A stretch of 64,000 bases of DNA, taken from positions 1,221,001 to 1,285,000 of the forward strand of contig NZ_CP106679.1 in NCBI RefSeq assembly GCF_025502585.1. Reading direction: 5' to 3'. Below are positions 1-8,799 of the stretch, piece after piece. The stretch is from Reichenbachiella agarivorans (GTDB lineage: Bacteria; Bacteroidota; Bacteroidia; Cytophagales; Cyclobacteriaceae). The notes under the pieces are model-generated. The model did no database searches, was not told the DNA's origin, and was given only the letters and a program-made list of their open reading frames with translations. Within the stretch, counting starts at the first letter, position 1. Each line of letters begins with the position of its first letter. The position numbers and the translations under genes were made by a program.

Positions 1-2
1 CT

Positions 3-56
3 GGAAGGCCGTTTTTGGAGGTCGCCAAAGAAGCTGCTGAAAAACAGGAAAAATAA
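3..56 (+). CDS. C-terminal end of an unidentified protein (partial)
   Basis: An open frame enters from the left edge and ends at a TAA at 54-56. It gives a short charged tail (GRPFLEVAKEAAEKQEK). It is followed 20 bases later by a strong hairpin, as expected at the end of a plus-strand gene. Seventeen residues are too few to assign a family, so the frame is inferred from the tail and the terminator only. Confidence 0.4.
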   Translation, partial: GRPFLEVAKEAAEKQEK

Positions 57-75
57 TAATTCTTAGAAAAATACA

Positions 76-110
76 AAAAGAGGCGATGTGCAAAACACAT
101 CGCCTCTTTT
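76..110. terminator. Bidirectional intrinsic terminator
   Basis: A perfect 15-bp stem (76-90 with 96-110) surrounds a 5-base CAAAA loop. There is an A run on the left and a T run on the right. It lies between the plus-strand gene ending at 56 and the minus-strand gene ending at 114, so it can stop transcription from both sides. Confidence 0.85.
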
Positions 111-113
111 CAT

Positions 114-1784
114 TTAGAAGCTATGGTCTCGTGCAGCAATGTTGAGTCTGAGCGCAACAGAGGTGTAATTGGTCGTCTGATCCAAAGTACGGTCGTCACT
201 CTCTTGGTTGCGATAAATGTGCCTCAAATCAATGAAAAGATTCTGTCTGAGCATGTAGCTCGCCATCAAATCCACAAAGAGGACACGGTTACCAATGCCT
301 TGCCCAATTTCATTGCCGTAATCACTGACTCTAGTAGTATAATCTTTGAGCACATCCCCTCCATAATTGGCTCCTGCGGGATCTGTCCCATACAATGTAG
401 AAATGACTTTTCCACTTAAAAACAGGTATTTTACTGGTTGATAGCGGGCAATCACCACCAGCTCTTTAAAATTTGCACCTAACGGGTGGGCTAAGGGTTG
501 ACGATAGTGCGCATAGTTGGTAAAGATCGATTCATGGGCATAGGTAAAGGGTCTCGATAGATTATACTCTGCCTGCAAATCGAGGTTTTTCACTCCCAAT
601 ACATTGATGTATTTCGCACCCAATTGTAATGAGTATTTGTTGCCCCACCAGCCCTCACCTGACTTCAACTCACCGATCACCATTTCATCCAGCAGTCCCT
701 GTCCGTATAATTGTACACCTCGTATCACGTTCCATTTAAAATCCATTCCGAATAGCGCATTGTCCGGACTCCCTGTGAATTGTTCAATTGACCGATAGAA
801 AATAATTGGGTTTAAATAATTCCACTCAAACGCCGAACTGGTACTATCTCCCCGATGAAACATGATGGCCTCAAATACCCCTACATTGAAATTGTCAGTC
901 AGATTGATGCTCAGATGATGTGCCGTCAAGAACTTTTTTGGAAACACCTCAGTTCCATTTGAACCAAAAGTAGTGTAGGGGGCATCTGCCACCAATTCAG
1001 TAAAAAGATTCGTGTATTGGATTTTCCAGATTTTGGTCTGAATCTTCAAAAATGTACTAGGCGCACTGAAATCCGATAGCAGCAGAGACCTATAGCCATT
1101 ACCCACAAAATTCTTGTCATGTCCAAACTGAATCCCAATGTGTTTGGTCGCTTGAACGGTAAAATAACCTCTCGCTGTAAAAAAATCTACCGCACCATCA
1201 TCTCCATACTTCTTCCAAAATGCCTCATTGGGCACGACTCCATACGCTGAGGTATAATCCTGCACATATTGTGGAAACAAAGCCTGATTCTCTCCTATGT
1301 ATGAATAAAAACCAACCTTCTCATCGATGCTACCTCTCAACTCCAATCCCCGTGTATTCACAAAAGGTCTGGCCGCAGCATTGCTATCATTGCCCAAGCC
1401 CAAATACAAGACTGGACTAATTTTGAGTTTGAACATCTCGGTGTTGACATGATAAAAGTCAGACTTGCTGCGATAAAACCACTTCAAAAATGGCTTTCTA
1501 CTCATAGCAAATTTTTCACCGTCCTCTACATGCTCCCAGTTGTCAGTCAATAGGTACTTTTTATTGTTTGCGTTGACCGCCAGAGAATCCACCTGAGTCA
1601 CTATATCCACTCTGCGGTAGGGTTTGTAACTGCTGTGAATACTTGGGCTAAAATCCCTATTGAGCACCTCCTCTCTGTCTATCAAGTGATAATAATCCTG
1701 ATTCAAAGGAGCATATACGCTCTGCGCTGAGACGACATACGAGCACCCCCACACGGCTAACAATACCAAAGACTTGAGCTTCAT
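114..1784 (-). CDS. RemB/Wzi-like outer-membrane protein
   Basis: The 556-residue protein starts with a signal peptide (hydrophobic core then VVSAQS). The mature start resembles the QSVYAPLNQDYYHLIDR opening known from gliding-motility protein RemB, and the body resembles capsule-assembly Wzi-type beta-barrels (many alternating aromatic strands, for example the segment with FEWNYLNPIIFYRSIEQF). It probably forms an outer-membrane barrel. RemB in Flavobacterium contributes to gliding and polysaccharide-linked surface properties; that this protein does the same is inference. It stands alone and ends at the shared terminator at 76-110. It could equally be annotated as a capsule-assembly Wzi family protein. 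Confidence 0.65.
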   Translation of the reverse strand: MKLKSLVLLAVWGCSYVVSAQSVYAPLNQDYYHLIDREEVLNRDFSPSIHSSYKPYRRVDIVTQVDSLAVNANNKKYLLTDNWEHVEDGEKFAMSRKPFLKWFYRSKSDFYHVNTEMFKLKISPVLYLGLGNDSNAAARPFVNTRGLELRGSIDEKVGFYSYIGENQALFPQYVQDYTSAYGVVPNEAFWKKYGDDGAVDFFTARGYFTVQATKHIGIQFGHDKNFVGNGYRSLLLSDFSAPSTFLKIQTKIWKIQYTNLFTELVADAPYTTFGSNGTEVFPKKFLTAHHLSINLTDNFNVGVFEAIMFHRGDSTSSAFEWNYLNPIIFYRSIEQFTGSPDNALFGMDFKWNVIRGVQLYGQGLLDEMVIGELKSGEGWWGNKYSLQLGAKYINVLGVKNLDLQAEYNLSRPFTYAHESIFTNYAHYRQPLAHPLGANFKELVVIARYQPVKYLFLSGKVISTLYGTDPAGANYGGDVLKDYTTRVSDYGNEIGQGIGNRVLFVDLMASYMLRQNLFIDLRHIYRNQESDDRTLDQTTNYTSVALRLNIAARDHSF

Positions 1785-1895
1785 TCTACTTAAATTTTGC
1801 GAACAATGATAGAGATTTCTGTTTGACTATTAAACCAACCACACCAATATTTATAATAAAAGCCTGATAGACAGAAAAGTATTTTGATTGTCTGG

Positions 1896-1926
1896 TTTGT
1901 TTTTAACACAGCAGTGCGTACTTTTG
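1896..1926 (+). promoter_or_regulatory. Predicted primary-sigma promoter of rpmE2
   Basis: TTTG at 1896-1899 and TACTTTTG at 1919-1926 are separated by 19 bp. This matches the Bacteroidota -33/-7 consensus (TTTG, TAnnTTTG). The implied transcript has an untranslated leader of about 75 bases. That leader contains a small CATGG/CCATG hairpin around 1969-1984, which could be a regulatory structure. Confidence 0.6.
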
Positions 1927-2006
1927 CAGTCCTTTTCACAAGAGAGGGCAAACAAGAAATCAGGGTTCATGGCAAAAACCATGGACAAAATTAAAACCAT
2001 AATAAA

Positions 2007-2252
2007 ATGAAAAAAGACATTCATCCAGAGTACAGAGACGTAGTTTTCTTTGATACATCTAGCGAATTCAAGTTCATGACTAAGTCAACTATGAGTTCAG
2101 AAGAAACAATCAAATGGGAAGACGGTAAAGAGTACCCTGTCATCAAAATTGAAGTTTCTGCGGCTTCTCACCCATTCTACACAGGTAAGAAACTATTCGT
2201 GGATACTGCTGGTAGAGTTGAGAAGTTCAACCAGAGATACAAGAAGAAATAA
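2007..2252 (+). CDS. rpmE2: 50S ribosomal protein bL31, type B
   Basis: The 81-residue protein begins [19 protein letters not shown] and carries the SHPFYTGK and RVEKFNQRY motifs of the type B, zinc-free form of L31. It lacks the CxxC of type A, which is typical of Bacteroidota. It has its own promoter (1896-1926) and terminator (2279-2316), so it is probably a monocistronic gene. The ATG at 2007 is the only sensible start. Confidence 0.97.
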   Translation: MKKDIHPEYRDVVFFDTSSEFKFMTKSTMSSEETIKWEDGKEYPVIKIEVSAASHPFYTGKKLFVDTAGRVEKFNQRYKKK

Positions 2253-2278
2253 TCCACTTTTCGGATTCAAATATTGGG

Positions 2279-2316
2279 GTCTTCAAGATTTACTTCTTGA
2301 AGACTTTTCTATTTTT
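2279..2316 (+). terminator. Intrinsic terminator after rpmE2
   Basis: A perfect 10-bp stem (2279-2288 with 2295-2304) has a 6-base loop and is followed by a T-rich tract (2305-2316). It ends rpmE2 transcription just seven bases before the next ATG at 2323. The glmU-like operon therefore depends on read-through or on a promoter I could not see. Confidence 0.8.
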
Positions 2317-2322
2317 ACCCCC

Positions 2323-3504
2323 ATGAACATAGCACTCATCGATCTCGCTCATCAACGATCGAAATTATATCCCCTTACCCAGACGAGACCTATTGCTGAT
2401 TTGAGAATCGGCATCCTCACCATTCGCGAAAAGTGGGAAAAACGATTGAACACCAATATTTCCTTTCTGGCACATTCCAGTCTCGCTGAAAAATTTCCTC
2501 CGCTTCATCCATCATTTGACCTGATTATCAACGGAGCTATTTGCCCCAACGATGAACTCATCACTGCGATCCAAAACCTCTGCGACAACACTGTCCTTTG
2601 TAAAGGCGAGATACTGCTGGCTGCCAAAGGAAGTTTTAATTCATCAGAGACATTGGAAAACCTCGACCTAGCTGTAGAAGAGTATCTAGGAGATTGTGTT
2701 CACATCGACCGAACCTGGGATTTGTTCCTCAACAATGCACACGAAATCCAGCAAGACTTTGATCTGCTAACAAAAGGTAGAACCAGTGAGACGATCTCTG
2801 ACCCTTATACTATCGTTTACGGAAAAGAAAACGTCTTCTTAGAAGAAGGTGTCAACATCAAAGCAGCCATACTCAACGCTGAGAATGGTCCCATCTATCT
2901 CGCCAAGGATAGCGAAATACAAGAAGGAGCCACCATCAGAGGGCCTTTTGCTCTTGGAGAGGGGGCTAGAATCAACATGAACTCTAAAATCAGAGAAGGC
3001 AGCACCATAGGACCCGGCTGCAAAGTCGGAGGAGAAGTTTCCAACTCCATCCTCTATGGCAACTCCAACAAAGCACACGATGGCTTCCTAGGCAATTCGG
3101 TGCTGGGTGAGTGGTGCAACCTAGGAGCAGACACCAACAACTCCAACCTCAAAAACAACTATGCCAAAGTCACCATGTGGGATGAAATCAGCCGAGATTT
3201 CATCGATACAGGACTACAATTCTGCGGATTGATCATGGGAGATCATTCTAAATCTGCCATCAACACCATGTTCAACACAGGAACCACGGTCGGCGTTTGT
3301 GCCAATGTATATGGTGCGGGATTCCCTAGGACACGTATTCCATCCTTCGCCTGGGGCGGGGTGAGGTCTATGCTTGTCTATGATTTTGACAAAGCCATCG
3401 AGACAGTTGATATTGTGATGAAAAGAAAAGGACAAACGATGGAACAAGCTGATGTAAATTTGCTCAGATCTATCTTTGAAGATAGCAAAGTCACTACCGA
3501 ATGA
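2323..3504 (+). CDS. Alternative bacterial GlmU-like sugar nucleotidyltransferase/acetyltransferase
   Basis: The 393-residue protein begins MNIALIDLAHQRSKLYPLTQ and has the short N-terminal nucleotidyltransferase-like half followed by a left-handed beta-helix of hexapeptide repeats (about residues 215-370). It matches what I know of the Bacteroidota alt_bact_glmU family (UDP-N-acetylglucosamine diphosphorylase/glucosamine-1-phosphate N-acetyltransferase), which would supply UDP-GlcNAc for the cell wall. The ATG at 2323 is preferred because the longer open frame would run back through rpmE2 and its terminator. Its stop overlaps the holB start by four bases (ATGA), which implies coupled translation. 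Confidence 0.8.
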   Translation: MNIALIDLAHQRSKLYPLTQTRPIADLRIGILTIREKWEKRLNTNISFLAHSSLAEKFPPLHPSFDLIINGAICPNDELITAIQNLCDNTVLCKGEILLAAKGSFNSSETLENLDLAVEEYLGDCVHIDRTWDLFLNNAHEIQQDFDLLTKGRTSETISDPYTIVYGKENVFLEEGVNIKAAILNAENGPIYLAKDSEIQEGATIRGPFALGEGARINMNSKIREGSTIGPGCKVGGEVSNSILYGNSNKAHDGFLGNSVLGEWCNLGADTNNSNLKNNYAKVTMWDEISRDFIDTGLQFCGLIMGDHSKSAINTMFNTGTTVGVCANVYGAGFPRTRIPSFAWGGVRSMLVYDFDKAIETVDIVMKRKGQTMEQADVNLLRSIFEDSKVTTE

Positions 3505-4628
3505 GATTTGCAGATATACCAGGACTAGAAGACTCCAAACAACAGCTGATCCAAGCCATCAGAAACAACCACGTGGCTCACGCCCAGTTGTTTTATGGCA
3601 TGGAAGGTTCCGCCAACATGGCACTTGCGCTGGCCTATACAGCCTACATCAACTGCCAAGAAAGAACCGAGACTGACTCCTGCGGACAGTGCAGCAACTG
3701 TACCAAAATAGACAAGCTCATCCATCCTGATTTGCAATTCGTCTATCCAGTCAGCTCTACCAAATCCGTAACGGGCAAAAATGTGGTCAGCACCAGTTTT
3801 CTCAAAGAATGGAGAAGCTACCTGACCGCCAATAAATATGGCTCTCTCGAAAACTGGAGTGCTCACTATGGAGCCGAAAACAAAAATGCCAATATATCCA
3901 AGGAGGAAAGTCGCAACATCGTCAAGTCCTTATCCCTCAAGGCTTTTGAATCCGAATACAAAGTACTCCTAATCTGGCTGCCAGAGCACATGCACGTATC
4001 TGCCGCCAACGGCATTCTCAAAATTCTCGAAGAGCCGCCAGAGAAAACCTTGTTTTTGTTGGTAACCTGCGATTACGAAAAACTATTGACGACTATCCTC
4101 TCTAGGTGTCAGCTGTTTAAGATTCCTTCGTTTTCCAATGAAGAGATCAGCCGATACCTGATGGAGCACAATGGATTGGATCAAGCCAAAGCCAACAAAG
4201 TCGCTTCGCTCGCCGATGGCAGTATCAAGACAGCGGTCGAAAATATCGAAACAGCCGAAGACGATGCACACGTTCTCTTCAGAGACTGGATGCGCCAGTG
4301 CTGGACAAGAGACTACACCGCCATCAATCAGTCCAATGAAGTTTTTTTCAAAATGAACAAAACCGCTCAAAAGCTGTTTTTGCAATATGCCATCAACATG
4401 ATTCGCCACGCTTTGGTCACAGCTTTCCTCCCCGAGGAAAAACTCAAACTCAACAGCGACGAACAGGGATTTGTCACTAATTTTGGCAAGGCACTGACGA
4501 GTGACAAACTCGAAAAAATAAGTGGCGAACTCAATCAAGCAGCATATCACTTGGAGCGAAACGCCAACGTACGCATATTATTCATGGATTTATCATTGAC
4601 CATCGGTCGAATCATGACGGCAAAATGA
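3501..4628 (+). CDS. holB: DNA polymerase III delta' subunit
   Basis: The 375-residue clamp-loader ATPase-like subunit begins with a FADIPGLEDSKQQLIQAI segment. The Walker A position reads GMEGSANMA without the usual GK-T/S, as expected for delta', which does not hydrolyse ATP. A four-Cys zinc site (CxxCxxC around residues 61-67) and the sensor-1 SRC motif (LSRCQLF) are present. It loads the beta clamp with DnaX and delta. It overlaps the genes on both sides by four bases (3501-3504 and 4625-4628), so it is in one operon with the glmU-like gene and hemC. Confidence 0.9.
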   Translation: MRFADIPGLEDSKQQLIQAIRNNHVAHAQLFYGMEGSANMALALAYTAYINCQERTETDSCGQCSNCTKIDKLIHPDLQFVYPVSSTKSVTGKNVVSTSFLKEWRSYLTANKYGSLENWSAHYGAENKNANISKEESRNIVKSLSLKAFESEYKVLLIWLPEHMHVSAANGILKILEEPPEKTLFLLVTCDYEKLLTTILSRCQLFKIPSFSNEEISRYLMEHNGLDQAKANKVASLADGSIKTAVENIETAEDDAHVLFRDWMRQCWTRDYTAINQSNEVFFKMNKTAQKLFLQYAINMIRHALVTAFLPEEKLKLNSDEQGFVTNFGKALTSDKLEKISGELNQAAYHLERNANVRILFMDLSLTIGRIMTAK

Positions 4629-5551
4629 AAATAAAAATCGGGACGAGAGGAAGCAAATTGGCTCTCTGGCAAGCCTACTATGTCAGAGATCGCTTGGCAA
4701 AAGATGGAATCGACAGTGAGATCATCACCATCGAAACCAAAGGAGATAAAATCCTGGATGTCACTATTTCCAAAATCGGAAGCAAAGGGGTTTTCACAGA
4801 AGAAATCGAGGAGCAGTTGCAATCTGGCCACATCGACATTGCCGTCCACAGTGCCAAAGACATGCCCTCTAGCCTACCAAAGGGCTTTGAACTCATCGCG
4901 TTTAGTGAACGGGAAAAGGCTCACGACGTACTCGTCAGTCACAAAACCATCGATCTCAATCAAAAGGACTTGGTCCTAGGTACCTCGTCCACACGCAGAA
5001 TCGCTTTCTTACAAAAGCACTTTCCTCATGTGAAGACAGTAGCAGTAAGAGGCAATCTCCAGACCCGCATCAACAAAATGAAAGATGGTGTCTGTGACGC
5101 ACTCTGGCTCGCCTATGCGGGGGCTCACCGCATGGAATACGACGACATGATCGTCCATGAGTTTGATGAAAAGGAATTCGTGCCTGCTGTAGGACAGGGT
5201 AGCATTGCCATCGAAGTGTTTGAAAACATCTCTGAGGACAAAAAAATAGCTGTGAGAAAAGCCATCAACAACGTCGAAGCAGAAACCTGCCTGATCGCCG
5301 AGCGCAGCTTCCTCGCGGTGATGAATGGTGGCTGTAGCATTCCCGTATTTGGCAGGGCATTTATTGAACACGAAGCATTGACCCTACGAGGTGGTATCAT
5401 CAGCCTTGACGGCCAGACGCAAGTATCCAAGACCTGTTCATGCACTCTCAATGCTGCATCCAAGGCAGGTCAAACCCTCGCCGAGTATGTTTTGGATCAT
5501 GGAGGAAAGGAAATTTTGGATGAAATCAGAAAACAACAAGCTATAGATTAA
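4625..5551 (+). CDS. hemC: Hydroxymethylbilane synthase (porphobilinogen deaminase)
   Basis: The 308-residue enzyme polymerises four porphobilinogens into hydroxymethylbilane in haem synthesis. Family motifs are clear: IGTRGSKLALWQ at the N-terminus, HSAKDMPS with catalytic Asp79, GTSSTRR, VRGNLQTR, and the dipyrromethane-cofactor cysteine, Cys237, in NGGCSIP. Length is normal. The start overlaps the holB stop (ATGA). I see no other haem gene in the window. Confidence 0.97.
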   Translation: MKIKIGTRGSKLALWQAYYVRDRLAKDGIDSEIITIETKGDKILDVTISKIGSKGVFTEEIEEQLQSGHIDIAVHSAKDMPSSLPKGFELIAFSEREKAHDVLVSHKTIDLNQKDLVLGTSSTRRIAFLQKHFPHVKTVAVRGNLQTRINKMKDGVCDALWLAYAGAHRMEYDDMIVHEFDEKEFVPAVGQGSIAIEVFENISEDKKIAVRKAINNVEAETCLIAERSFLAVMNGGCSIPVFGRAFIEHEALTLRGGIISLDGQTQVSKTCSCTLNAASKAGQTLAEYVLDHGGKEILDEIRKQQAID

Positions 5552-5560
5552 CAGTAACAC

Positions 5561-6406
5561 ATGAAAAAGCAATTCACATTACTATTGATGATGATGGTCA
5601 TCTTGGTATCCTGCGCGAGCAACAACAAAGACTACATCGTGACCATTCATACCAGTTTTGGTGACATGAAAGTCCTCCTCTACGATGAGACTCCACTGCA
5701 CAAAGCCAACTTCATCGACCTTGCAGAGTCAGGTCAATACGACAGTACCATTTTCCACCGTGTCATCAAGGATTTCATGATCCAAGGTGGAGGGATAGAT
5801 ACCAAAAATGGCACGAATAGCAACAAAACTATCCCAGCAGAACTAGCCAAAGGTTACATCCACGAAAAAGGAGCTTTGGCAGCTGCCAGAATGGGCGACA
5901 ATGTAAACCCAGAGCGAGCATCTAGCTGGTGCCAATTCTACATCGTACAAGGCACAAAATACACAAAAGAAGAAATCGATCAATACGAAGAGCAAATGAA
6001 CATGGGCAAGAAGAATCAGCTCTTCGGTGAAATCGTCCAAAAACCAGAAAACAAACAATACTTGGACAGTGCCCGCATGTACCAGAAACAAGGCAATCAA
6101 GCTGCAGTGGATTCGATCATTGCGCTCGTGATGGAGCAAGTGGAGGCTGACTTCACAGCAATCACCCTCACCGATCAGCAAAAGGAGACTTACGTCAGAA
6201 TAGGCGGTGCACCACACCTAGACAATGAATACACCGTCTTTGGCAAGGTCGTAGAAGGGCTTGACATCATTGACCAAATCGCAGCTATAGAGACAGGTCG
6301 TGGGGACAAACCCACGACAGACTACTTCATCACCATGGACGTAGAAAAACTCTCCAAAAAGAAAATCACCAAGCTCTATGGATACGAATATCCTGAGAAG
6401 GAATAG
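5561..6406 (+). CDS. Cyclophilin-type peptidyl-prolyl isomerase, lipoprotein
   Basis: The 281-residue protein has a lipoprotein signal ending in the lipobox LVSC, so it is probably anchored in the periplasm or outer membrane. The cyclophilin core is present (FHRVIKDFMIQGGG, ASSWCQFYIVQG, DNEYTVFGKVVEG). It carries an insertion of about 70 mostly helical, charged residues between the QFYIVQG strand and the DNEYTVFG motif. This insertion is common in Bacteroidota homologues but absent from E. coli PpiA. It starts nine bases after hemC and probably ends the operon. The likely role is folding of secreted proteins. Confidence 0.9.
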   Translation: MKKQFTLLLMMMVILVSCASNNKDYIVTIHTSFGDMKVLLYDETPLHKANFIDLAESGQYDSTIFHRVIKDFMIQGGGIDTKNGTNSNKTIPAELAKGYIHEKGALAAARMGDNVNPERASSWCQFYIVQGTKYTKEEIDQYEEQMNMGKKNQLFGEIVQKPENKQYLDSARMYQKQGNQAAVDSIIALVMEQVEADFTAITLTDQQKETYVRIGGAPHLDNEYTVFGKVVEGLDIIDQIAAIETGRGDKPTTDYFITMDVEKLSKKKITKLYGYEYPEKE

Positions 6407-6434
6407 AGCATCCATCATTAAGACTAATAGGAAT

Positions 6435-7064
6435 ATGAAACAGTTTTTTACCATCGCAATTGTAGTAATTACCACAATCTCTGCATTCAGTCAAGATTTT
6501 GAAGGAAAGATCACCTACCAAAATTCTTTTGTCAGTAAGATACCCAATATGACTGATGAACAGTTGACTGGAATGATGGGAACAATTCAAGAGTATTATA
6601 TTCAAGAAGGCAATTATAGATCTGTATCGAATGGAAGCTTCTCTCAGTGGCAACTCTACCTCAATGCTGAAAACAGACTTTATAGTAAACTCTCTAACTC
6701 TGAAGTTATTTTATGGAATGATGGAAGTGTGAAATCTGATTCCATTGTTTCTATGGAATTGAACAAAGGTGTTGTAGATATTTTGGGTTATAAATGTGAC
6801 GAATTGATACTAAGCTGTACGAGTGGAATTTAAAAATACTATTTCAATTCAGCCATAGGTTTAAACTCTAAACTTTATGAAAATCATATCTATGGAAATT
6901 GGGCTGCTTTTACAAGTCAATCAAATGCCCTCCCGTTAAAAATAGTCATTGATAATCCACAGTTTACTATGTCCAGCGTTGCAACAGAAGTGAAATCAAT
7001 CGCCTTAGAAAATCAAATGTTTAAACTTCCAGAGAACGTACAAACAGCAAAAAGTCCATACTGA
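6435..7064 (+). pseudogene. Secreted GLPGLI/DUF-type protein broken by one in-frame stop
   Basis: From the ATG at 6435 the frame gives a signal peptide (ending ISAFSQ) and a coherent secreted protein (132 codons) up to a TAA at 6831-6833. The same frame then stays open for 76 more codons (KYYFNSAIGLNSKLYENH..., ending KSPY) to a TGA at 7062-7064. The downstream part reads like the normal continuation, including a tail of the type seen in Bacteroidota secreted proteins that follow a CDELIL-C motif. One base change to TAA, probably from a CAA, GAA or AAA codon, explains it. Function is unknown. A sequencing error cannot be excluded. Confidence 0.7.
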
Positions 7065-7238
7065 TTACCATTGGATTGCCGTTAACTACTGTATGACTCT
7101 ATAGCGTTGACCGCATCTGATTGAGAAGCAAGAGAAACTACTTTATATCGTACCTACTGGTTAGATAAAATTGTCAAGAGTTGCACCAAAATGGCTAAAA
7201 GCACGCCATTAGGAGATTTGGAAGCTTTAATTTAAAAA

Positions 7239-8549
7239 ATGCATACTTTAAGGGAATTAGAATCAGGTCAACTAATTGGTTCAAAAACACTGAAACTAGC
7301 TTGTGGTTTAAAGGAGTTTCCAGAAGAGATTTTTTCTCTCGCCGAAACATTAGAAATCCTTGATTTATCGGACAATCAAATATCGGAATTGCCTGATGCG
7401 ATTGCACAGCTGAAGAAACTAAGAATTATATTTTTCGCACGCAATTGCTTTACAGAGTTTCCTGCCATTTTAAAGCAATGTCCCAACCTAAGTATGATTG
7501 GTTTCAAATCCAATCAAATCCAATCAGTGCCAGAAAATGCATTTCCTCCATTGCTCAGATGGTTGGTTCTAACTGACAACAAGATCCAAAAGTTACCGAA
7601 AAGCATTGGTGATTGCCGAGTGCTTCAAAAATGCGCCTTGGCTGGTAACCTCATTGAAGAATTACCTTCAGAAATGGCCAACTGCGTCAATTTGGAACTC
7701 CTAAGAATCTCCGCCAACCAACTCACATCAATTCCAGCATGGTTGTTTGAGTTGCCTAAGTTGTCATGGGTGGCATTTAGTGGCAATCCTGCCTCACATC
7801 GCAATCAAATCAATACAGATCTAGCATCATTTGATTGGGATGATTTCTCGATCAAAGAACTTTTGGGTGAAGGTGCTTCGGGGTTGATCTCTAAAGCCCT
7901 CTGGAATACTAAAAAAGAAGAGGTCGCCATCAAGGTTTTTAAAGGAGACGTGACCAGTGATGGATTGCCAGCAGATGAAATGGAAGCAGCCATTGCCGTG
8001 GGATCACATGAAAACCTAATCCAAGTATTAGGTGAAATAAGGTATCACCCAGAAGGGAAAAGCGGATTAATATTAAAGCTTATACCTGCCGAATATATCA
8101 ATTTGGGTAATCCTCCAAGTTTGGATTCTTGCACAAGAGATGTGTTTGATGAGACCTGTGTTTTTAATGGCAATGAGATACTGAAGATCGCCAAAAATAT
8201 CGCCTCCGTTTGCGTTCAGCTACACAGCAAGGGAATCAATCATGGTGACCTGTATGCACACAATATCTTGGTCAATCAATCTGCAGCGTGTCTTTTGGGC
8301 GATTTCGGTGCGGCTTCTTTTTATGATGTCAATGCCGTTCTTTCGAAAAACATTGAGCGGATAGAAGTAAGGGCATTTGGCTGTTTGTTAGAGGATTTAT
8401 TAAGTCTAACGAATGATAAAGAGCTCAACTCACAGCTTCTAAATAACTGGCAAAAGTTGATAGCTGACTGTACATTACCAGATGTTAAATCCCGACCAGG
8501 TTTTTCTAAGATTTTAGAGGAGCTAGAAGATGGATTACAAATCCTATAA
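7239..8549 (+). CDS. Leucine-rich-repeat protein kinase
   Basis: The 436-residue protein has no signal peptide and is probably cytoplasmic. Residues about 15-190 are leucine-rich repeats (LEILDLSDNQISELP and similar). Residues about 205-436 are an eukaryotic-like kinase domain: glycine loop LLGEGASG, VAIK lysine Lys232, catalytic loop HGDLYAHNIL with Asp337 and Asn342, and DFG at 355-357. Key residues are kept, but the usual HRD is HGD and the lysine two residues after the Asp is replaced, as in a known bacterial LRR-kinase family. Targets are unknown. The surroundings (broken gene upstream, repeats downstream) suggest a horizontally mobile neighbourhood. Confidence 0.88.
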   Translation: MHTLRELESGQLIGSKTLKLACGLKEFPEEIFSLAETLEILDLSDNQISELPDAIAQLKKLRIIFFARNCFTEFPAILKQCPNLSMIGFKSNQIQSVPENAFPPLLRWLVLTDNKIQKLPKSIGDCRVLQKCALAGNLIEELPSEMANCVNLELLRISANQLTSIPAWLFELPKLSWVAFSGNPASHRNQINTDLASFDWDDFSIKELLGEGASGLISKALWNTKKEEVAIKVFKGDVTSDGLPADEMEAAIAVGSHENLIQVLGEIRYHPEGKSGLILKLIPAEYINLGNPPSLDSCTRDVFDETCVFNGNEILKIAKNIASVCVQLHSKGINHGDLYAHNILVNQSAACLLGDFGAASFYDVNAVLSKNIERIEVRAFGCLLEDLLSLTNDKELNSQLLNNWQKLIADCTLPDVKSRPGFSKILEELEDGLQIL

Positions 8550-8567
8550 TAGCAAAGTCAAACAGCG

Positions 8568-8770
8568 GGTTGTAGATTGACAGGACACATAGCAGTAGAA
8601 ATGATATAAAAGGTGTAGCTACAACCTAGACCGCCAGTCACACCGAGGTCTCTCCTTGTCACTCTGAGGTTCTCGAAGAGTGGACAAGCAGTACCGAAGC
8701 ATCCGCACTACCTGTCCGATGGTTCGAGTTTAACCGCCGAGGCGGTTGCCTCACCATGACAGGGAGAGAC
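8568..8770. repeat. Palindromic, possibly MITE/REP-like non-coding element
   Basis: Nested inverted repeats fill this stretch: 8568-8575 with 8619-8626 (perfect 8 bp); 8648-8661 with 8757-8770 (13 of 14 bp); and a perfect 7-bp hairpin at 8732-8738/8741-8747. Between the outer arms is a segment resembling the dispersed CACTCTGAG...CGAAGAGTG type repeats frequent in Bacteroidota intergenic DNA. No protein coding is credible here. Whether it occurs elsewhere in the genome cannot be tested from this window. Confidence 0.55.
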
Positions 8771-8799
8771 TAGAGGAAGATGCATCACCGTTGCTGAAA

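Noticed and set aside
2149-2322. Upstream extension of the glmU-like gene
   Set aside because: It overlaps rpmE2 in another frame and passes through the terminator at 2279-2316; the ATG at 2323 begins the family sequence.
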